The notes below the pieces were generated by a model. That model did not search any database, had not been told where the DNA came from, and saw only the letters and a list, made by a program, of their open reading frames with translations. A program made the translations under genes and the position numbers. Below are positions 56,769 to 64,000 of a DNA stretch of 64,000 nucleotides, piece by piece. Positions within the stretch are counted from its first letter, which is position 1; each line of letters starts with the position of its first letter. Origin of the DNA: Thuidium tamariscinum (taxonomy: Eukaryota; Streptophyta; Bryopsida; Hypnales; Thuidiaceae); the NCBI GenBank assembly GCA_947034885.2, contig OX344752.2, positions 1,984,001 through 2,048,000 on the forward strand, read 5' to 3'.

Positions 56769-58270
56769 ATGATACGAGTGCAGGCCATGGATGAATATTT
56801 GCCTAGGAGGGGATCGGAGTCTCGTTGGTTGGGATGGGTACAAAAACTTCAAGACCCACCCTTATTAGCAGCTCGAGAAATGAACAAGCTTCGTACGATT
56901 GCATTGAAGGGTAACGATGAATGCAATGCCGTCAAGAAACATTTGAAGAAGTTCGAGAGCGAGGTGGATCGCCATCCAATTGAGAGTGCTTCAATCACAT
57001 GTTGGGGAAACACAGATGCTATGATGGAGCGCTTGAACCACACAAAGAAAACGGAGGGTGGAAATATCAATTGGGCCTTGGAAGTAGAGGAAGGATGGGT
57101 CCCTTACCAAACGCTTTCAACACACATCAACAACAAGGAGAAGCGTGTTATGCATAATTTTGATGCAGGTCATAAAATGTTGGATGGTATTTGTACAGTT
57201 TGCCAATACGCTTTTGGACTAGAAGGAGCCATAACCTTGGGCCATTGTGGCCACACTTTTCACGTGCGGTGCATCATTCAAGCATCAATGTTTAGCTCGG
57301 TTTGTGCCGAATGTCGTTCTCCTTTGAGTCCAAGGTTTTATGAATTGTTTGGACTCTTGGATGTTATACCCCCCGGCCAGGAATACAACAAGTGGACCCT
57401 TCCATTGGACCAAGGGCCATACGAATTTGTGAATTATAAGCATTGGGGAAAACCTCTACAATGGAACCCAACAGAACGGAAGCATGCATTGTATGATGAT
57501 GTCCGTAGTCCAGTGGATGCTTTCAATTGGATGACCCAAACAAACGAGGTGGAAATACGTGCCCGTTCAATTGACGATGATGAGGGTCGTGAATTGTTTT
57601 GTCGCAACATGGGGGGCATTGGAGCGTGCAACGTAATAAGTTCTTCCGGTTTCCAGAGAAGCATGTGGAGAAAACGGAAGGTGGAGAATGGGTTGCTGTG
57701 GAGGATTCAGAAGAATTCAAGGAACAATATGCGGCATACGACCACGGTTTGATAGGTCGGGCCTTGTTGTTGTCAAAGTTGGAAGAAGCTGCCGAATATC
57801 GTGCTTCCGTGGACATAGATGCGGAATGGAACACAAGCGAACCAATGGTGGAGGTGGTGGAGGCGTTTGACCGGCGGGTTGGGGAAATCATAAAGCAGTG
57901 GAGGACACTTCTATTCGAAGGATGTACGACCGAAAAATCATTGAATGAATTCTCATTTGAAGTGGCCAACAAAGTGGTAGACGAGGTCTTACTTCGATTG
58001 CAGTCTACTTTATCAGCCTTGAAGTTGAGGTCTATGGATTTGACTCCCAAAAGAGAGAAGAAACGGAAGTTGGAAGATGATGATGATTATACAGTGGACA
58101 CGGCAGAAGCATTCAAAGTAGTTGAGCGGACTAACAAGTCCGCACGACTAGCTGGCCCTGAAAGCCCTGAGGCCCAAGCTCGTCAAGAAAGTCTAGGAAG
58201 TGCAACTCGACGCACTAAAGATGAATCGTCTCGTGGTTCGGGAGAGGGTAGTAGTAGTAAAACAAAATAG
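56769..58270 (+). CDS. RING-H2 finger protein with a -1 frame break at a G6 run
   Basis: From ATG 56769 (first in frame after TAA 56709) residues run through a RING-H2 finger: C142-x2-C145, C160-x-H162-x2-H165-x2-C168, C179-x2-C182. RING-H2 proteins are usually E3 ubiquitin ligases that position an E2 enzyme. The frame becomes non-protein-like after GGGGGG (57611-57616); reading one base back there continues cleanly as M-G-G-H-W-S-V-Q-R-N-K-F-F to a stop at 58270. The second part is charged, has an acidic D-D-D-D-D-Y segment and ends in a Ser-rich tail. The break may be a mutation, a sequencing error or a programmed -1 slip. Coiled-coil, RING and hAT genes lie head to tail. Confidence 0.72.
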
Positions 58271-59264
58271 ACATGGACCTATACGTCTTATATGAGTTTT
58301 TGATTGAACCATCATATTGTATGGACTATGGATGGTTAGATGGTGATGTGGATTTTAGAAGGATAGAGCAATACTAGGTAAATGTACACGGAATATGCTT
58401 TGACTTATTATCGGTTTTTAATATGAACATATATATGGAATTATTTATCTATCTATTCATTTATCTATCTATTTATGTATGTATCAATTAGTCAATGTAC
58501 GTATTCACTATGCACAATACTTTTTGATGTGGAATGTATGCTATTAGAGGCATGGTATTGGATGTAAGAAATTATGATTGAAGATTATAATCTTTGAATT
58601 CTTAATTGATTTTGATTTGTTTTGTTTTTGTATATGATCTCTAATATGCCTAGTTTCAATTGGCACGGTTACCATGCAGAAAAAGAAATATACAACTTAT
58701 AAAAATGTTTGCTGTTTGTTCAATTTGAACAAATTCGTCGAAGCTCAAAATAGGCCTTGGACATTTATGGGTAAACACTAGAGGTGTTTTCAATAAAATA
58801 TTATTTTCAGTAAACATGTATAGTTGTGAAATAATTTCTAAGAACTACTTCCGTCGGTAGATTTGAAGTTGCTTTCTATGAGCAAATCCTTAGAACTTGA
58901 AATTTGGCATACATATTATCAACATAGAGATGATCTCATGCCAAGAATTTCATGGCCAAATTTTAATTTCTCAATCTTTGCTTCTTTGGGAGGGTGTCAA
59001 AGTTGGTAGCATTGGAATTTTAGTCACAACCACACATGTACGTAGATTTTGAAATATCTTTTTCTAGGCAAATCTTTTGGCCTTGAAATTTGACGCATGT
59101 GTTATTAATATAGAGACAATATTGTGCAGAAAATTAAATGTAAAAATAACAATTTTTGAGCCCTAGGGAGGGCATCAAAGATGGCAGCAACAGGGGATTT
59201 TTTTTTCCATGTGACAGCAAGAATTCGTAAATGAAGTAGACCTTACTGTATATGTTTTACGCAC
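58271..59264. other. intergenic AT-rich spacer
   Basis: No gene. Short TATC/TTTATC simple repeats lie near 58440-58480. Confidence 0.6.
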
Positions 59265-59440
59265 GGTCAGTCCGCCTAGACCGAAGTCGCCGTCCGCCCC
59301 CGACCGAACTGGCCGTCCACCCTCGACCGAACTGGTCGTCCGCCCCGACCGATTTTGCCGTCCGCTTCGATTCAGTGACTGTTGCAACGAGTATTTGACT
59401 GTCCGCCCCAACGGTCAGCTGCGCTCAGTTTACTATAAGG
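59265..59440 (+). promoter_or_regulatory. GC-rich GTCCG-type block with TATA-like box
   Basis: CCGTCCGCC and CGACCGAACTGG units repeat three times; CTATAAGG (59433-59440) closes the block 230 bp before the transposase ATG. Confidence 0.55.
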
Positions 59441-59667
59441 AGACTGAGAGAAGTCATTTGTAAGCACTCCTGATGAACTGAACACTAAGATTTCCAAGGG
59501 CTAGGCGCTGCAAATTTATTTGTATCTCTTGCTTGGTAATGCATAGTTTGGTGGAAGGGGGGGCTTTCATTTTGAAGGCTTTTTGCACTCAGTGCTTATT
59601 TGATTGTGGACTTTTACAACACAGTGCTAACGTTACCAATTACAATTGAAGGGAAAAAGAATTCAAT

Positions 59668-62601
59668 ATGAGCAAAGACTTCACCACTTGGTACACGATC
59701 CCGGAAACAAACAAAATACAATGCAAGGCTTGCAAGTGTGTGTTCGCCCGAAAAACTAGCCGTATGTTGAGCCACTTGGGATACGAAGGCCCTACGGGAC
59801 AGCGTGATAGGGGCATCGGCTTGTGCTCGCAGTTGACATCCACAACAAAATCCTTATTTGTTAATTGCAAAGGGCTGTTTCCCAAAAGACCTGTTGCGGA
59901 CGGAACGGATGGCAACGACATGCCAATGTCCACAAGCAATCTTTTGAATGATAGGGGCACGCCGTGTTCTACGCAAGAAGATTCATGCACCGCACCGGAA
60001 GAAGTGGTCGCTGTGGGTTCACAAATAACTCCAAATACGGAATCAGGTGGTAATCGGCATACTTCGAGGGCATCAAGCAGTAGGCCTGCAACGCAGAGTA
60101 GGCTAGTGGATGGATTTGATGAAGTCAACAGACGCAAATTACATGCAACGTGGGCTCATTTTTTTTATTCGGCGAATATACCATTTTCAGTAGCTCGGAA
60201 TCCAGCCTTTCGGGAAGCGGTGAAGTTGACGGCTGAGTTTAAAAAGTCCTACACTCCTCCATCATACAATGATCTGCGACATAAATTGCTTGATCAAGCG
60301 AAGTCAGATATTCAAACGAAGTTGCTTCTGAGGACTGAAGACAGTGTGAGGAAGTTCGGAGCAACACTGTCTTTTGATGGATGGAGCTCGGTGACGAACC
60401 GTCCATTAATAAATGCAATGCTCATATCTTCAGCAGGTGAACAATTCCTTGGATCGGTGGATACGAGTGGACAGAAGAAGACAGCACCGTATGTGGCTTC
60501 TATCTTGGAAGAATTCATAGAGCAAGTGGGCCCCAAGAATGTAGTGCAAGTGACTGCGGATAATACCAATACAAACCCCGCAGCATGGAATTTGGTGTCC
60601 CATAAATATCCACACATATATTTTCAAGGATGTGTGGTGCATGCCTTGAACTTGTTGCTTAAGGATTGGGTGAAGCAGCCATGGATCAAAGATTACGTGA
60701 AGGCTGCCGAGGTCGTTGTCAAATTCTTCAGGAAGAGGCACATGCCATTTGCCATATTTCGGAAGTACAAGACGAGGTTCAGTTTGTTGAAGCCGTTGGA
60801 AACAAGGTTTGCTTCTTATTTCATCATGATTGACCGCTTGTTGGAAGTGAAGGATGCGTTGAAGCAGAGTGTGGTGGATCCACAATGGGTGGCGTACGTG
60901 AACACCTTGGATGATAGAGACAAAGGCAAATCACGATCGCAGTCAAGGAACGTGTACAATACAGTTGTGGATGAGCATTTCTGGGACCGGTTGACCAATG
61001 TGCAGGAACTGACAGCCCCAGTTGTATTCGGTCTACGTGATTTGGATGCAAAGACGCCGTGCATGGGGAAGATATTGCATATTATGCGGAATTTAGAAAA
61101 ACATGTGTTTGGTCTACGAAGAGCACCTTTTTGTTTGGACCTTGACCGAGCAATACCACTGGAGGAATCCTTCGTAAAACGACGAAAGATGGGGGAGACA
61201 GACCTCCATTATGCAGGCGCTCTTTTGAATCCGTATCTTCTCCACGACAAAGAACTAGCCGACGATCAAGATGCAACAGAGAGATGCAAGAACGTTCTAA
61301 CGAAGATATGTTCTAGCGAAGAGTACGCGAAGGTGGTGAAGGAATTTGTAGCCTTCCGCTATAGGGAACCTCCATTCGATACCATGTTGGAGCCACAAGA
61401 ACAAATGTTGTCGGCCCATGCTTGGTGGGATTTTGAAGGTGCATGTGGGAAGCTAATTGCTCCCATTGCTAAGAGGATTTTGGCCCAACCAGTGTCATCA
61501 TCTACATGCGAACGAAATTGGAGTAGCTACTCTTATGTTCACAACAAATCTCGGAACAAATTGGCAACAACCCGGGCAGCGGACTTGGTGTATGTGTACA
61601 CCAATTCAAAAGTTGTGGGCGCATCGAAGAACAAGGATGAGAAGAAATGGTACAGAGACAATGTGGACTACCAGTCCTCCGATGCGGGAAGCGATGCGGA
61701 AGACATTGATGATGGACCTCATCCACTTGACCAACGGGATGAAGATGACGAGGACAATGACATGGACAATTTGTATGACGAAACGTACCATAGTCCTAAT
61801 CCAACGAATGGTGGGTGGAGAGGCAATAATACAAGCATCTATGACTTTCAATCCGATGAGGAGAATGATGGGTACGGTGAAGATGAACCTCGTATAGCAA
61901 GATTCGTGGATGGATCCGGGTTTTTGAATAGCGAATCTATTCTATCGCAGAAGGAGGACGCTTTTGTAGAGATAGCGGAGGCGGATGGGACAACACTTCC
62001 CGACGGTGGGGATGGTGGCACGGATGAAGGCATTCGTATTTGTCAATCTCCATCCACAGGAGGGGTTCAAGAAAAGGATAATGATGAAGAAAATGATGGA
62101 GAAAGGGGTTGTACGGACAATGAAGAGGTCCCGATCAATACAATTGCAGTAAAGGAAAATGGTACTGAACGTGTAGAAGAGGCCGAGAGTCCAAGCTTTG
62201 GCAATACACTCAAACGTAGAGAAGAGCTCATGCAAGATTCCCCAAAACCACCTCGGAGCGGTGCATCGGGTGCCATATTTGGAACTAGTAGCCAAAATCC
62301 GGACGGTTCAAGGAGCTTAGGGCTTGGACATCGGCTTGTTAATGTTGGCAAGGCAAAGCAGCCTTGCATCGAATTTACTGCCACTGTATTATCATCCACC
62401 GATGATGATGGAGATGTGACATTGGCACAGATGAAACGTAATTTAGCTTTGCACATCGCACCACCACGATGCAATCTGAAATCAGCAGCCTCTCCACCGC
62501 AATCTTCGAGGGCCTCAAACATAATCGTTCATGGATGTCCCCAGGCAGTGAAATTAGAGGTCAAAGTAGGCAATGAAGGTAATAAAAAAAGACCTATGTA
62601 G
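59668..62601 (+). CDS. hAT-superfamily transposase, 977 aa, signature residues intact
   Basis: The N-terminus has a BED-type zinc finger (C-K-A-C near residue 19, then a His). A DUF659-like region follows with catalytic D237 in L-S-F-D-G-W, D298 in V-T-A-D-N-T and the C322-x2-H325 motif (G-C-V-V-H-A-L-N-L). The third acidic residue is E615 in the dimerisation region S-S-T-C-E-R-N-W-S. hAT enzymes excise DNA with hairpins on the flank and make 8-bp target duplications. The tail after ~660 is acidic and disordered, unusually long for the family (many are 600-800 aa). The frame ends at TAG 62599-62601 but continues open for 109 more codons, so that stop may be secondary. A GC block and TATA-like box lie upstream. 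Confidence 0.92.
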   Translation: MSKDFTTWYTIPETNKIQCKACKCVFARKTSRMLSHLGYEGPTGQRDRGIGLCSQLTSTTKSLFVNCKGLFPKRPVADGTDGNDMPMSTSNLLNDRGTPCSTQEDSCTAPEEVVAVGSQITPNTESGGNRHTSRASSSRPATQSRLVDGFDEVNRRKLHATWAHFFYSANIPFSVARNPAFREAVKLTAEFKKSYTPPSYNDLRHKLLDQAKSDIQTKLLLRTEDSVRKFGATLSFDGWSSVTNRPLINAMLISSAGEQFLGSVDTSGQKKTAPYVASILEEFIEQVGPKNVVQVTADNTNTNPAAWNLVSHKYPHIYFQGCVVHALNLLLKDWVKQPWIKDYVKAAEVVVKFFRKRHMPFAIFRKYKTRFSLLKPLETRFASYFIMIDRLLEVKDALKQSVVDPQWVAYVNTLDDRDKGKSRSQSRNVYNTVVDEHFWDRLTNVQELTAPVVFGLRDLDAKTPCMGKILHIMRNLEKHVFGLRRAPFCLDLDRAIPLEESFVKRRKMGETDLHYAGALLNPYLLHDKELADDQDATERCKNVLTKICSSEEYAKVVKEFVAFRYREPPFDTMLEPQEQMLSAHAWWDFEGACGKLIAPIAKRILAQPVSSSTCERNWSSYSYVHNKSRNKLATTRAADLVYVYTNSKVVGASKNKDEKKWYRDNVDYQSSDAGSDAEDIDDGPHPLDQRDEDDEDNDMDNLYDETYHSPNPTNGGWRGNNTSIYDFQSDEENDGYGEDEPRIARFVDGSGFLNSESILSQKEDAFVEIAEADGTTLPDGGDGGTDEGIRICQSPSTGGVQEKDNDEENDGERGCTDNEEVPINTIAVKENGTERVEEAESPSFGNTLKRREELMQDSPKPPRSGASGAIFGTSSQNPDGSRSLGLGHRLVNVGKAKQPCIEFTATVLSSTDDDGDVTLAQMKRNLALHIAPPRCNLKSAASPPQSSRASNIIVHGCPQAVKLEVKVGNEGNKKRPM

Positions 62602-62928
62602 CCTTTCGCAGTTTCACCAGTGAAGAAATTGAATGCAGGTAGAACCCCCCTTCATGCATGCCTACCTGTTGCGAAGAGGAAAATGAAACCGGTCGCGTGT
62701 CTAAATTCTAGGGAAGAAATTAGCAAAGCCATATTGACAGTAAAAGAGGAATACAAGAAGCCGATCAAGCGAAGGAAAGCAAAGAGAAGTAAGCAAGTAG
62801 AAGGTGCAGGATCTTCATCAGATGGTATGGAGAACACATCGAGCAATGAAGACGTAGGATACAGACGAGGATGCGAGAGTAGTGGGGCAGAGGTGAAAGG
62901 AGATGATGATTATTGTCCTTCTAATTGA
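62602..62928 (+). CDS. in-frame continuation after the hAT stop codon
   Basis: After TAG at 62599-62601 the same frame runs on to 62928, with a Lys/Arg-rich cluster (K-K-P-I-K-R-R-K-A-K-R), possibly a nuclear signal, then a Ser/Asp-rich end. Composition matches the tail upstream of the stop. It is either the original C-terminus cut off by a nonsense change, or a short separate frame; a 33-bp GT...AG segment spanning the stop is too short for an ordinary intron. Confidence 0.45.
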   Translation, partial: PFAVSPVKKLNAGRTPLHACLPVAKRKMKPVACLNSREEISKAILTVKEEYKKPIKRRKAKRSKQVEGAGSSSDGMENTSSNEDVGYRRGCESSGAEVKGDDDYCPSN

Positions 62929-63139
62929 AGGGATGTAAGCTTAGGGATTTAGATGCTCATATATACCAAGAGTAGGTGATTATCATCTGTTGTTGAAGAA
63001 GACTTTAATAAACAAGGTTTGTTTTTTTCTTTCATGAATGGTACAACATCTTTGCAAAATCGGAGTATTGGACATCAAATGCAATATGAATGTTTAAATG
63101 TGCGCCTAAGGGATTGTAGTTTCACGAATGGGAATCGAA

Positions 63140-64000
63140 GAAAACCTAAACCCCTAAAGTTCCATGACTATGTATTCCCCAAAAACGCTCGAAAACTACC
63201 ATTTCTAGTACAACTACCAATTTCCTTGATAAAAACATTTTTTGATACATGTAACCATAGGATCTTGTAGTATAATGTCTACAAAACATGTGGTAAAAAT
63301 TTCAGAAAATTCCACCATGTGGATCAAAAGATATAAGCATTCAAATTCACCTAAACCATTTTTTCAATCCTGCAAAGAATTGGGCAGCTACACTTCACAA
63401 GCTCACTTCTCAAGGAAAAAATGTTGAAAATGTTGGTGCCTCTTTGAATTCAGTTTTCTAAACAAGATGGAGATATGCTCAAAAAATTTCATGTCATTTG
63501 GAATTGTACAACATATAGGAAAAAAATAGTAAGTAAAAAGAAGTAGAGAATGATTCATAATACTAAATTGTTAAGAATTTAATTATAGAATTAAAAAATG
63601 ACAATCCCAATGGTTGTAATGTTGTAATAATCAATCTACATCCTAGGGTTTTATTTTTTTACAAAAACATGGAAAATTGAGTGAAATAAACAACTTCAAA
63701 GTTTCTTTGATAGTGGAGAATCCATTACTGCCCGCAAACAAAAAAACCTCATAACTTTTGACTCTTTGATTGAAATGGAATGATTCAAAGCTTTCCACTT
63801 ATATATAAATGTAGAAAACCAGTTTAAAATTTTCATTTTTAAAAAAAGTGATTTTTTCTGATCTGCCCGAAGTCCCAAATTGCCCACTTACCAAAAAAAG
63901 CAACATATTAGGCCATAACTTTTGAGTCATATCTCCAAATGTCATGAAATTTGATACACATGAAGATATTCCTCGCCCCCACCTTCTATTAAAATTTGAG
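63140..64000 (-). repeat. right arm of the ~0.9 kb inverted repeat, runs off the window
   Basis: Reverse complement matches 53603-54520. The last bases of the window still align, so the arm continues beyond 64000. Confidence 0.85.

Noticed and set aside
62566-62620. 33-bp intron removing the hAT TAG
   Set aside because: GT and AG are present and the length is a multiple of three, but this is far shorter than plant introns.

Overview
The window looks like nuclear DNA from a repeat-rich member of the green-plant lineage. One ordinary host gene is present: a six-exon glutathione peroxidase with a plastid-type leader, at 7.9-10.7 kb. Almost everything else is transposable-element (TE) DNA, satellite DNA and AT-rich filler. 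Plant-type TTTAGGG-like telomeric tracts, a CACTA-type MITE, a hAT transposase and long introns fit a streptophyte alga or early-diverging plant. A charophyte such as Chara is my guess, but the species cannot be settled from sequence alone.

Layout. (1) 1.5-15.1 kb: two ~3.55 kb copies of one repeat in opposite orientation flank the peroxidase gene; a short retroposon with a 14-bp target duplication lies just inside the right copy. (2) 15.1-15.8 kb: a GC-rich minisatellite element. (3) 15.79-44.35 kb: a candidate 28.6 kb outer element bounded by degenerate GAGCTTGTGAGC-type inverted ends and a shared 11-bp sequence. It contains a CACTA MITE, a palindromic array of 171-bp monomers and a nested inner element. 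(4) 18,246-37,096: the inner element, 18.85 kb, with exact 27-bp terminal inverted repeats and a matching TGTC on both sides. It carries a minus-strand multi-exon gene (18.7-25.8 kb) containing an FCP1/NIF phosphatase-like domain, a divergent plus-strand intact 950-aa DDE-like protein of the type I know as DUF7869, a 177-bp satellite, telomere-like tracts, and about 16 copies of the 19-bp palindrome TATCTTCGASTCGAAGATA that I found only inside this element. (5) 46.5-51.7 kb: two decayed minus-strand TE-type genes, one kinase-like and one Gly-rich, with a second cluster of the 177-bp satellite between them. (6) 53.6-64 kb: roughly 0.9 kb inverted arms enclose a coiled-coil gene, a RING-H2 gene with a -1 frameshift at a G6 run, and a hAT transposase with all signature residues.

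How the parts fit. The inner 18.85 kb unit is the best candidate for an undescribed system: a giant DNA transposon with divergent genes, a private palindrome family that also sits inside its exons, and a cargo phosphatase-like domain. The disabling stop codons in the decayed TE genes are mostly TAG and TGA. This is what deamination of methylated CHG and CG cytosines in silenced elements would give. Four TE genes share a promoter layout: a GC-rich GTCCG-type block ending in a TATA-like box 190-300 bp before the ATG. All homology calls come from reading the sequence; no database was searched.
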